Assembly (NCBI GenBank): GCA_034509735.1
Contig: JACGWO010000001.1
Span: 32,181,966 to 32,245,965, forward strand
Source of the DNA: Sesamum alatum
Taxonomy: Eukaryota > Streptophyta > Magnoliopsida > Lamiales > Pedaliaceae
Reading direction: 5' to 3'
Length of the DNA stretch: 64,000 bases
A program made the translations under genes and the position numbers. The notes under the pieces were generated by a model that made no database searches, was not told the origin of the DNA, and saw nothing but the letters and a program-made list of their open reading frames with translations. Within the stretch, counting starts at the first letter, position 1. Each line of letters opens with the position of its first letter. This document shows, piece after piece, positions 23,150 to 34,729 of this stretch.

Positions 23150-26100
23150 CCACAACTCCTCTCCAACCCAGGTGTGTTTGTGGTTGAAGTTAATATGATT
23201 ACTAATTCTGCTTCATGGGTATTGGATACCGGGTGTGGTGCTCACATCTGCAATGATTTGCAGGCACTGCAAAGAAGCAGAAGGCTAACCAAGGATGAGA
23301 TGATCCTGAGGCTAGGTGATGGCAAGGCCGTTGTTGCGGAGGCCATAGGATCACTAGAGTTAGCCATTAGTAGTCATGTTAGGATTGTACTGAACGACTG
23401 TTTTTATGTACCTAGCATGATTAAAAACATTGTTTCCATCCCGGTCCTTGATAAGGAGGGATATGAATTTACCATCAATAAAAACGGTTTTTTCATTATC
23501 AAAGATGGTATTTCTCATCTGCTTGGTACACTGGTCAACGGTCTGTACATACTTCAACAGTCTAATTGGATTATGACTGCAGAACACAAACGAAAACGTG
23601 ATGATCATAATAAGGCACAGATATGGCATGCGAGGTTAGGTCATATCTCTAAAGATAGGATAAGAAGGTTGGTGGACTCAAACAGTCTAGAAATAGACGA
23701 TTTAGACAACCTACCGATCTGCGAATCCTGTCTAAAGGGAAAGATGACCAAGAAACCCTTTGTTGGACAAAGTACGCTAGCCAGTGGTCTGTTGGATTTG
23801 ATCCATACAGATGTCTGTGGTCCACTAAATACTCAGGCTAGAGGTGGGTACTCATACTTCATAACCTTTACCGATGATCACTCACGGTATGGTTATGTTT
23901 ACCTGATGAGGTACAAGTCTGAAGCCTTTGGAAGGTTTAAGGAATACAGACTTGAAGTAGAGAACCAAACCGGTCGAAAGGTCAAAGCCCTTCGGTCGGA
24001 CCGAGGTGGAGAGTATTTGAGTGGTGAGTTTACTGATTATCTAAAAGAGAATTGGATTCTCTCTCAGTGGACCCCTCCTGGAACACCGCAGCTTAATGGT
24101 GTGTCTGAAAGGAGGAATCGGACCTTGTTGGACATGGTTCGATCCATGATGAGTTTTACCGAACTACCCCTTTCCTTCTGGGGATACGCTCTTGAGACGG
24201 CGGCCAAAGTTTTTGAACTTGGGGCCATCTAAAAAGGTATCCCAGACGCCATATGAGATATGGCATGGCAAGCCTGCCTCCTACAAATACTTGAAAGTGT
24301 GGGGTTGCCCCGCATATGTCAAGAGATTAGTGGGAGATAAACTGGACTCGAGGTCTAGTTTATGCAGGTTCATCGGCTATCCGAAAGAAACTGCGGGGTA
24401 TTATTTCTATGATCCCTCCGAGCAAAATTTTTGTCTCGCGAACGCAGTGTTCTTGGAAAAAGGTTTTCCATCGGATAGTCGACGCGATGAGGTACTCCTT
24501 GAGGAATCAAGTGAGGTACCCCATGAGGCGGCAGTGACATCTGAGCCAGTGGTTCCCACTGATATTGTTCCAGTCCTCCGTAGGTCGGCCAGAGTATCCC
24601 ATGCACCTGATAGGTATGGAGTTCTGGGCCTGACCGGTCAGTTGGATAATGATCCAAAGACATACGGAGAAGCGATGTCGGACATCGATTCGGACAAGTG
24701 GCTTGAGGCCATGAAATCCGAGATGGACTCGATGGGTACAAACAAGGTTTGGACCCTAGTAGATCCACCCAAAGGGGTTAAACCTGTAGGGTGTAAATGG
24801 GTCTACAAACGTAAGCTTGGAGCTGACGGGGAGGTTACAACCTTCAAAGCCAGGCTTGTGGCGAAAGGTTACACTCAACGACCCGGGGTCGATTTTGAGG
24901 AAACCTACTCGCCCGTCGCAATGGCCAAGTCCATTCGGATACTGCTTGCCATAGCAGCATGGTATGACTATGAAATATGGCAGATGGACGTGAAAACAGC
25001 TTTCCTCAACGGTTTCGTAGAGGAAGAGATCTATATGGATCAGCCGGAGGGTTTCACAACTGTTGGAGAAGAGCAGAAGGTCTGCCGTCTCCAAAGGTCC
25101 ATCTATGGCCTCAAACAAGCTTCCTGAAGCTAGAACATACGTTTTGATGAAGTCATACGGGGATATGATTTCACCAAGAACGAGTCCGATCCTTGTGTAT
25201 ACAAGAAGATCAGTGGGAGCTCAGTTGCGTTTCTGGTGCTTTACGTGGATGACATCTTGCTCATTGGGAATGACGCTAAGATGTTGGGTACCACTAAAAG
25301 CTTGGTTGTCAACGCAATTCTCCATGAAGGATATGGGCAAGGCATCCTACATCCTTGGCATCAAGATCTACAAGGATAGGTCTAGAAGGATGTTAGGAAT
25401 GGCACAGTCCTCGTACATTGAGAAAGTCTTGAAGAGATTCAAGATGGAGAACTCAAAACGAGGATTCCTTCCAATGAGGCATGGAATTAAGTTATCCAAG
25501 AAGCAGTCTCCTAAGACTGATGAGGAGCTTAAAAGGATGTTGGACATCCCCTATGCTTCAGCCGTAGGCAGCATACAGTATGTTGTTCAATGCACTAGAC
25601 CTGATGTGGCTTTCGCTTTGAGCGTAACAAGTCGATATCAGTCGTGTGCCGGGGAGGCACACTGGAATGCAGTCAATACTATCCTGAAGTACCTAAAAAG
25701 GACTAAGGACATGTTCTTGATCTACGGCGGTGGAGAGTTGATACTGGAAGGCTATAGCGACGCTAGCTTCCAGTCGGATGACGATGATGCCAAGTCTCAG
25801 TCTGGTTATGTGTTCAGACTTAATGGTGGCGTGGTCGCTTGGAAGAGTTCCAAGCAGGCTACCACGGCGGACTCCACCACAGAGTCTGAATACATAGCAT
25901 CCTCGGAAGCTGCTAAGGAGGCGGTTTGGATGAAGAGCTATATCCAAGAGTTGGGTGTAGTACCTAGCATCGCTGAGCCAGTGGTTATCTTCTGCGATAA
26001 CAACGGGGCTATAGCGCAAGCAAAGGAACAGAGATCTCATCACCGATCAAAGCATATTCTTAGACGTTACCATCTGTTCCGAGAGATGGTTAGTAGGGGT

Positions 26101-26228
26101 GACGTTCGGATGGACCGAGCAGCTCCGCAGAAAACATAGCAGATCCACTTACTAAGCCCATGTCGCAAGTTACCCATACTCAGCATCTGGATAAGATGGG
26201 TTTGAGGTCAATGGGTGATTGGCTTTAG
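23150..26228 (+). pseudogene. pol: E2 pol relic, all domains present
   Basis: A continuous frame from about 23115 to 24232 contains the protease (WVLDTGCGAH, with intact D-T-G at 23225-23233), the GAG-pre-integrase finger (HARLGHIS...CESCLKGK) and the integrase core (HTDVCGP, RSDRGGEYL, GVSERRN). An extra T near 24210 shifts the frame. From there to 25127 come the integrase C-terminal part and RT N-terminal half (KTAFLNGFVEEEIYMDQPEGF). Two stops close together (TGA 25125-25127, TAG 25131-25133) replace Arg and Trp codons. RT YVDDILL is at about 25240, another shift near 25297, then RNase H (YSDAS, ESEYIA, FCDNNGAIA) and a last shift near 26115 before the stop at 26226-26228. Confidence 0.92.
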
Positions 26229-26242
26229 GTCAAGTGGGAGAT
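26229..26242 (+). other. E2 polypurine tract
   Basis: GTCAAGTGGGAGAT directly after the pol stop and directly before the 3' LTR. Confidence 0.85.
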
Positions 26243-28471
26243 TGTTACAATAGGTGACCAGAAAGCCAATAGGTTTGGCAATTTGTAACCTATTCGACAA
26301 CTTGATGTAGATGTAATATTATTGTGATGAATAAGATGAGTGTTCGTCACCAATAGTACCTTCTTTGTTGTGCTCATCTTACATTTGTTAAAACGGTGTT
26401 TAACTTATATCGCAACAAAGCCCACAGACCATGGATAACAACTCGTGCAGTTGGGCCACGCATTGGATGGTGGTCATGAAACCAACTGATTAAGAGTTGG
26501 GTCTGAAACGTTCCAAGTTGAGGACCTCGAGACAGGGCATCGAGAGTCCTATTGAGACTTGCGTCAAGAGTCGTGTTCATTGGATGAGTGCCGTGTTTCA
26601 TCGACGACAGGCGTGGGACGCCTACACGATCTTGATGGGTTGGTCGACTAGGGTCGAGCCGACTGGACTAACTCGCGGGGATCATCATATGGAAGCCTTA
26701 GAGGCTTGGTCGGTATGATTGGTTTTCCCCGGTTCCGATAGTACGGGAGTAATCCTCAGACTTGAGGGATCATGGCAGTCGCGTGCACAGGACAGCTGTA
26801 TCTTGGATCTGGCGAGAGGTAATCATTCTGTAAGATGATTATCATAAGCCTTGTCCAGTGCAGTCAGAATGTGTAGCGAGGACGGTGGATTCCAAGAAGA
26901 GGATCCGTCCCCTGTCAGTATGTGACAGAGGTATCTCCTATGCACTTGGAGACACGTTCATGCAGTTTGAAGCTGTAGCCACAGTGGTTGGTCGAACAGG
27001 GAATGGTTTCCTGTGTCGACGCAATGAAGCATACGTGGTCTCGAGTATTAAGCTTAGATGCCTAGTCAAGGATGGGAACCAACGCCCAATTCCATACCCT
27101 AGACTAAGGCCGGGAGACGGTAGACGGAAGGATCATACCCGTACGGAATCGGCGTCTAAATGTTCACGCCAATTCACCTAGTCTCTAGTGCCATGGACCG
27201 TTGCTAGACGGCCACCCATGGTAACGGGCCCTTGTGGGACACGGGCCCAAATCTAGCTGAGGGTGAACTTAAAGGGTCACACACAAATCACCGAGGAGGT
27301 TGAGAGATCGACTTGAAGTCAATCTTGAAGGATAAAATAAGTAATTGGATTACTTAAGGGAAAGTCCATTGGATGGACGGGCCGATATTGTATCGGGCTT
27401 TCATTTAATCGGTAAATTGGATTTTCGATTAAATATGGAAAGTTGAGATGTTGAGACGTTGGATCTTTTAATTGGATTAAAAGATCAACGAGAATAATTT
27501 AAGTGGACATTGAATTGGATTTAATATTGGGTTCCTCGTAATTGGATTACGATAAAACCTGGTCCGTTAAATTATACCGGAGAGGAGAAATAATTCCTAA
27601 TTTGGAATGGGAAAAAGTTGGACTTGTTTCCCTTAATTAAACATGGCCGACACGCTCCCTTGGAGGAAGCAAAATCAGCCATATTTCATGCTAGGTGGTA
27701 TGTTGACTTATCTCTTTTGGAAAGAGACAAATCAACTCCAATCAAGCTCTTCCCTTTTGGTATGATTTGATCATACCATAAATTTTGGTAGGCTTGATTG
27801 AAGAATTGATGGTGATTGATTGGAATGAATCTAGACATCCTTGGATGAACCTAGACACATTCCAATAATCACATTAATTATGTATATATATTAGAATATA
27901 CAACACCAAGCATAAGTGATTCATTATTCATCTTTTTTCTAGGAAAAAGAGAAGATAAAAATCCTCTCCTCTCTCTCAATTTTCGTGCTCTCTCCCTCTC
28001 TTAGACTTGTGTTCTTCACTTGATTTTGAATCAAGAAAGTAGAACAAAGTAAGTTTAAGAGAACACTAATTCATAGTGTTTTTCTCGTAAACCGATTCCT
28101 TCCTAAACCCGTTCTTTTCTAGCAAGAAAAACGTGTGTTTCTTCCGGTGTGGTGTGGATCACCTTTGGAGAATCCATACGTTTTGATTTCGTGAGCATTC
28201 CGGAGAAGGAACAACGCTAGTAGCCAGGAGCATACACTAAACAATCAAAGGTAACGGTTTATTACGCTTCGATTGATTTCATTTATATATCTATGCCCTA
28301 TGTGTTTAAATATATGTTTTCAATATTTACACATCCTACATCGAACGCCCGGCTGAGCACCCAAGGGTACACCCCTTGGAATTCGCATATTTTGAATTTG
28401 ATTTAAATTTACGCACAATTTCTCGCTTCCTCGCTTCCGCTCACGCTCCGGGCGGATCCGCTTGTCCTTCA
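26243..28471 (+). repeat. E2 3' LTR, full-length family A reference (2229 bp)
   Basis: Begins TGTTACAATAGGTGACC (one base off the usual TGTTAG start) and ends CTTGTCCTTCA. It is the only uninterrupted LTR of a coding-bearing plus-strand family A element here. The hairpin module is at 27191-27221 and a TATA-like stretch near 27890. Open frames of about 100 codons on either strand are judged non-coding (see rejected items). Confidence 0.95.
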
Positions 28472-29052
28472 TACCTCTCGCCAGATCCAAGATACAGCCG
28501 TCATGTGCACACGACTGCCATGATCCCTCAAGTCTGAGGATTACTCCCGTACTATCGGAACTGGGAAAAACCAATTATACGACCAAGCCTCCAAGGCTTC
28601 CATATGATGATCCCCGCGAGTCAGTCCAGTCGGCTCGACCCCAGTCGACCAACCTATCAAGATCGTGTAGGCGTCCAAGCCTTTCGCCGATGAAACACGG
28701 CACTCATCCAATGAACACGACTCTTGACGCAAGTCTCAATAGGACTCTCGATGCCCTGTCTCGAGGTCCTCGACTTGGAACGTTTCAAGACCCAACTCTT
28801 AATCAATTGGTTTCATGACCACCATCCAATGCGTGGCCCAACTGCACGAGTTGTTATCCATGGTATGTGGGCTTTGTTGCGATATAAGTTAAACACCGTT
28901 TTAACAAATGTGAAATGAGCACAACAAAGTAAGTACCAGAAGTGACAAATACTCATTTTATTCATCACATAATAATATTACATTTACATCAAGTTGTCAG
29001 ATAGGTTACAAATCGCCAAACCTATTAGCTTTTCTGGTCACCTATTCTAACA
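28472..29052 (-). repeat. E3 3' LTR, portion right of E2
   Basis: Starts with the second TACCT copy (28472-28476) and continues the LTR that stopped at 16655, ending CTATTCTAACA. It is followed by the E3 polypurine tract. Confidence 0.92.
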
Positions 29053-29066
29053 ATCTCCCACTTGAC
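29053..29066 (-). other. E3 polypurine tract
   Basis: Minus strand GTCAAGTGGGAGAT between the relic pol stop (29067-29069) and the 3' LTR. Confidence 0.8.
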
Positions 29067-32000
29067 CTAAAGCCAATCACTCATTGACCTCAAACCTCTT
29101 ATTCAGATGGTGAGTGTGGGGAACTTGCGACAAGGGCTTAGCAAGTGGATCTGCTATGTTTTCTGCGGAGCTGACTCGGTCCAACCGAACGTCACTCTTG
29201 CTATCCATCTCTCTAAGCAGATGGTAGCTTCTAAAGAATACGCTTGGATCATGATGAGATCTCGGTTCCTTTGTTAGCGCTATCGCCCCGTTGTTATCAT
29301 AAAAGATAATTACAGGCTTAGCAATGTTAGGTACTACATCCAACCCTTGGATGTAGCTCATCAACCAAACCACTCCTTAGCAGCTTCCAAAGCCGCTATG
29401 TATTCAAAACTCTATGCTGGAGTCCGCCGTGGTAGCCGCTATGTATTCAAAAACTCTTCCAAGCAACCACGCCACCATTAAGTCTGAACACATAACCAGA
29501 CTGAGACTTGGCATCATCGTCATCTGACTGGAAAGCTAGCGTCGCTATAGCCTTCCAGTATCAACTCTCCATCGCCGTAGATCAAGAACATGTCCTTAGT
29601 CCTTTTCAAGTACTTCAGGATAGTCTTGACTGCACTCCAGTGTGCCTCCCCGGCACACGACTGATATCGACTTGTTACGCTCAAAGCGTAAGCCACATCA
29701 GGTCTAGTGTAGTGAACAACGTACTGTATGCTGCCTACGGCTGAAGCATAGGGGATGTCCAACATCCTCCTCATCATTCTTAGGAGACTGCTTCTTGGAT
29801 AACTTAATTCCATGCCTCATAGGAAGGAATCCTCGTTTTGAGTTCTCTATCTTGAATCTCTTCAAGACATTCTCAATGTACGGGGACTGGGCCATTCATA
29901 ACATCCTTCTAGATCTATCCCTGTAGATCTTGATGCCAAGGATGTAGGATGCCTCGCCCATATCCTTCATGGAGAATTGCGTTGACAACCAAGCTTTAGT
30001 GGTACCTTACATCTTAGCATCATTCCCAATGAGCAAGATGTCATCCACGTAAAGCACGAGAAACGCAACTGAGCTCCCACTGATCTTCTTGCATACACAA
30101 GGATCGGACTCGTTCTTGATGAAATCATATCCCCGTATGACTTCATCAAAACGTATGTTCCAGCTTCGGGAAGCTTGTTTGAGTCCATAGATGGACCTTT
30201 GGAGACGGCAGACTTCTGCTCTGCTCCAACAATTGTGAAACCTTCGGTTGATCCATATAGATCTCTCCCTCTACGAAACCATTGAGGAAGGCCGTTTTCA
30301 CGTCCATCTGCCATATTTCATAGTCATACCATGCTGCTATGGCAGCAGTATCTGAATGGACTTGGCCATTGCTACGGGACAGTAGGTTTCCTCAAAATCG
30401 ACCTCGGGTTGCTGAGTGTAAACCTTTCGCCACAAGCTGGCTTTGAAGGTTGTAACCTCCCCGTCAGCTCCAAGCTTACGTTTGTAGACCATTTACACCC
30501 TACGGGTTTAACCCCATTTGGGTGGATCTACTAGGGTCCAAACCTTGTTTGTACCCATCGAGTCCATCTCGGATTTCATGGCCTCAAGCCACTTGTCCGA
30601 ATCGATGTCCGACATCGCTTCTCCGTATGTCTTTGGATCATTATCCCGACTGACCGGTCAAGCCCAGAAATCCATACCTATCAGGTGCATGGGATACTCT
30701 GCCGACCTACGGAGGACTGGAACAATATCAGTGGGAACCACTGGCTCAGATTTCACTGCAGCCTCATGGGGGACCTCACTTGATTCCTCAAGGAGTACCT
30801 CATCGCGTCGACTATCCGATGGAAAACCTTTTTCCAAGAACACTGCGTTTCGAGAGAAAAAAACCTTTTACTCGGAGGGATCATAGAAATAATACCCCGC
30901 AGTTACCTTTGGATAGCCGATGAACCTGCATAAACTAGACCTCGAGTCCAGTTTATCTCCCATAATCTCTTGACATATGCGGGGCAACCCCACACTTTCA
31001 AGTATTTGTAGGAGGCAGGCTTGCCATGCCATATCTCATATGGCGTCTGGGATACCTTTTTAGATGGCGCCAAGTTCAAAACTTTGGCCGTCGTCTGAAG
31101 AGCGTATCCCCAGAAGGAAAGGGGAAGTTCGGTAAAACTCATCATGGATCGGACCATGTCCAACAAGGTCCGATTCCTCCTTTCAGACACACCATTAAGC
31201 TGCGGTGTTCCAGGAGGGGTCCACTGAGAGAGAATCCCATTCTCTTTTACATAATCAGTAAACTCACCACTCAAATTATCTCCACCTCGGTCCGACCGAA
31301 GGGCTTTGATCTTTCGACCGGTTTGGTTCTCTACTTCAAGTCTGTATTCCTTAAACCTTCCAAAGGCTTCCAACTTGTACCTCATCAGGTAAACATAACC
31401 ATACCGAGTGATTATCGGTAAAGGTTATGAAGTACGAGTACCACCTCTAGCCTGAGTATTTAGTGGACCACAGACATCTGTATGGATCAAATCCAACAAA
31501 CCACTGGCTGGCGTACTTTGTCCAACAAAGGGTTTCTTGGTCATATTTTCCTTTAGACAGGATTCGCAGGTCGGTAGGTTGTCCAAATCGTCTATTTCTA
31601 GACTCTTTGAGTCCACCAACCTTCTTATCCTATCTTTAGAGATATGACCTAACTTCGCATGCCATATCTATGCATTATTATGATCATCACATTTTCGTTT
31701 GTGTTCTGCAGTCATAATCCAATTAGACTATTGAAGTATGTACAGACCATTGACCAATGTACCAAGCAGATGAGAAATACCATCTTTGATAATGAAAAAA
31801 TCGTTTTTATTGATAGTAAATTCATATCCCTCCTTATCAAGGACCGTGATGGAAACAATGTTTTAATCATGCTACGTACATAGAAACAGTCGTTCAGTAC
31901 AATCCTGACATGACTACTAATGGCTAACTCTAGTGATCCTACGGCCTCCGCAGCAACGGCCTTGCCATCGCTAGCCTCAGGATCATCTCATCTTTGGTTA

Positions 32001-32136
32001 GCCTTCTGCTTCTTTGTAGTGCCTGCAAATCATTGCAGATGTGAGCACCACACCCGGTATCCAATACCCATGAAGCAGAATTAGTAATCATATTAACTTC
32101 AACCACAAACACACCTGGGTTGGAGAGGAGTTGTGG
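29067..32136 (-). pseudogene. pol: E3 pol relic
   Basis: Protease with intact D-T-G (WVLDTGCGAH) continues the gag frame and then shifts where GNGKAV is expected (about 31960). Integrase pieces lie at 31619-31425 and 31385-30903 (RSDRGGDNL, GVSERRN). The RT N-terminal linker lies at 30843-30658, RT pieces at 30314-29967, later RT at 29895-29704 and RNase H at 29813-29077, partly in overlapping shifted frames. The RNase H region has a duplicated, scrambled stretch near 29390-29460 (the phrase 'gccgctatgtattcaaaa' occurs twice). Non-functional. Closest to E1 and E2. Confidence 0.88.
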
Positions 32137-32976
32137 GCACTCCCTCTTCCAATGCCCTTTCCCTTGGCAATGCATGCAGACATCATTTGCCTTGGACCAC
32201 TGAGAACCACGGGCCTTCCCTTTCCCTTTGCTCGGTCCAACCGGAGCAACAGGGACGCCCGGAGTGGGAGCAGGGGCTGCAACCGTCTTCCCTTTGCCCT
32301 TCTTCCTCTTCCAGCGTCCGACCCTCTTGCCATTCGCCTTGGAGGTTGAAGCCTCTCCTATCAATACCGTCGGCGCCGACTTGTGGGTCGTTGCCTCGTA
32401 TTGAACCAGCATGTTGATCAACTCATGAATAGACTTCTCAAGTCCGTTCATGTTGTAGTTTACAACAAATGGGTCATAGGATGGAGGAAGCGACTGGAGG
32501 ATCACGTCAATGTATGTGTCATTGTTAAGCCCAGCTTTAAGGTCCTCGAGTTTCTCCACTAGGGAGAGCATCTTGACCCCATGACTCTATACAGACGCTC
32601 TTTCAGCAAGCTTGGTGCCAAAGAATGCTTTTGTGGCTGCATATCTAATATGCCTATCCAGAACCGCATAAACCTCGTTCATGCGGAGCATTATGGCGGA
32701 GACGTTGTCCAGCCTCTCATAATGCTTCTGGATGTCGTTAGACATCGAAGCCAGTATGATACTGCGTACTTTCCGATTGTCCTCATGCCATTTCTCGAAC
32801 GTCAAACGTTCTTCAGGCGTGGACCTCTCCAGTAAGTCGCTCGGTGGCAGCTCGTCAATGACGTAGCCTTGGTTCTCGAAACTGAGGACAATCCTCAGGT
32901 TTCTCAGCTACTCCAAGTAGTTCGTTCTGTTGAATTTGTTAGTCTCGAGAATCATGGTTAATGGGTTCTTAGACAT
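32137..32976 (-). pseudogene. gag: E3 gag relic
   Basis: ATG at 32976. Codon 23 (Trp in E2 and E6) is TAG (32908-32910) and codon 130 is TAG (32587-32589), after SV in SVQSHG of E6-like Gag. Between and after these, long stretches remain open, and the zinc knuckle CMHCQGKGHWKREC (32178-32137) is intact and in frame with the protease. Thus the C-terminal Gag-protease block is preserved while the N-terminus is closed by stops. Confidence 0.88.
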
Positions 32977-34715
32977 ATCTACATTAATGAAAATGTAAAG
33001 CAGAAATTAACCGATGATGGTAATATTATTGTTCAAGTTGAAGACTTGGTCTTTTAGCCTTTAACCCTCCCACTATTTATACGAAAGTCCGCCACTCTCA
33101 AGCGGAGTTTTGGGAAACCATTTCCTAGTGGGCTTGAGATCCAAAAGCGTAATCTCCATGCCCCGCTTTTACGATTCACATGAAGAAGACCTCGTGGGAG
33201 ATATCCAATATCATTCTCATCCAATGAGATTCCCAAGATGTTTTGCCGCACCTATTCACATGGTTCCGAGGACTCCAAGCGAACCATGTTACTCAGTGTT
33301 AGGCCTGACCCATCAACCAAATCATACCTCAAACTGTCGCCCCCCACGACTCGTGAGACAGGAAAACAGCGAGCGCAGTCTTTTTGTTCACAACAATGGT
33401 GCAGCTTTCCCCTAGTCCAAGTGTGCCACGACTCATGAGACCACACTTAGTAGTGGTAGCTTCCTCACCACATTGCTGGATGGAAGGGTCGGACAGATCA
33501 TAAATACCATTTTGATCCAAGTCCGTTCTGGGCCTAATATTTAATTTGGTCCAACCGAATGAAGAGTTTAATGTGACCGAGACCTCATCACATTATGGTG
33601 TTTTAGCATGCATAAATATCCAATATTTAAAGCGATAAATAAAAACGCCACATGCATAAAACATAGCATACCCCTGTTAGGATGATCACAAGCCCAACCT
33701 ATGCGACCCACTAAGCCCGCAGTGAGTCTATGGTCTGTCTAGGGTGGTCCTAAATTATTACAATATTAATAAACCCATTGTCATTCCAATGGGCCTTGAA
33801 GTGCTTCTTGTTTCACGCCTTAATGCTTCTCCTTGGGGTCTCCGACTCCAATTGATTGTTAAAATTAAAACCTCAGCAATCCTATCTACTCTCATTACAA
33901 CTGAAAGTAATACATTGGTAATAAAGAAAACAAGCCTTAACATCATGAGGCTGATAATACGGGAGATGATAGTCCCAAAAAACAAGAGGTACGCAGGCCC
34001 CACCCAACAGAAAATAATGATCATACATTTCATCCATGCATAAGGTCCAGGGCTCTTGTGATCATCCCATGTTGATTCCATCAACTCACATAACACAATT
34101 ATTCCAAATAAACCATGCATAAATAACCAATGGATATTCCAAATACCCAAGTGATGTCCAACATCACAAAAGCATAAACATACAAATAATATGCAAAATT
34201 CAAATTTTAAATTTAATGGACATTTTAAACAATGCATCCAATGCATGTATTAATCCAAATTAATTAAGCAAATTTAATTCAAGGAATAATCCAATTATTC
34301 GAAAATCGAAAATGCAAAATAATTATTTTCAGAATATTGTGCCGAAAATACAAAAAATCAATTTTCCGAAAAAAAGTCAAAAAACGGCACAAAACGGCCC
34401 AGCCGTTGTGCTGGCCGGCCGGCTGCGCATAGCGCCTGCGTCCGGCCACTGCCGGTCCGATCCAAATTTTTTTTTTTTTTGTTTTTTGTTTTTTCAAAAA
34501 CTATTTCAACACAATAACAGTAATATTATTCTGAAAATAAGCATTCAATTTTTAGATCCAATCTAACAAAATAAAGCATGCCAAAAGTCCATTAAATCCA
34601 AACAATTAAATTATCATATTACTCATATATTTATACAATCTAACATGCCAATAAAGCCATTAAAAGCAAGTAGATCATGCCAAAAATTAGATCTATGCCC
34701 CTTACATCGAACCAG
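32977..34715 (-). other. E3 leader
   Basis: Homologous to the E1 and E2 leaders. Contains TATAAATA (33074-33081), paired palindromes (33344-33358 exact, 33426-33440 one mismatch), a GC-rich stretch (34385-34465) and T14 (34467-34480). No convincing coding sequence. Confidence 0.78.
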
Positions 34716-34727
34716 GCTCTGATACCA
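34716..34727 (-). other. E3 primer-binding site (initiator tRNA-Met)
   Basis: Minus strand TGGTATCAGAGC, a perfect match, two bases inside the 5' LTR. Confidence 0.92.
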
Positions 34728-34729
34728 CT

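Larger units (their letters stand above)
16656..28471 (+). mobile_element. E2: Ty1/copia element, family A, inserted in the E3 LTR
   Basis: Plus strand, flanked by the perfect duplication TACCT (16651-16655 and 28472-28476). It contains a disrupted 5' LTR (16656-20539), primer-binding site 20542-20553, leader, gag (22309-23149), pol (23150-26228), polypurine tract and a full 3' LTR (26243-28471, 2229 bp). Comparing the first 765 bases of its two LTRs by eye gives roughly 20 differences, about three quarters of them transitions. Confidence 0.95.

Noticed and set aside
26140..26242. Possible envelope-like third gene after pol
   Set aside because: In E2, E3 and E6 the pol stop is followed within about 25 bp by the polypurine tract and LTR, leaving no room for another gene.
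26858..27181. 107-codon open frame in the sense strand of family A LTRs, repeated in many copies
   Set aside because: It starts with GTG, not ATG. The matching stretch of the B LTR has a stop a few codons in and the C LTR has indels, although the DNA is conserved. Recent copies of one LTR share open frames by descent.
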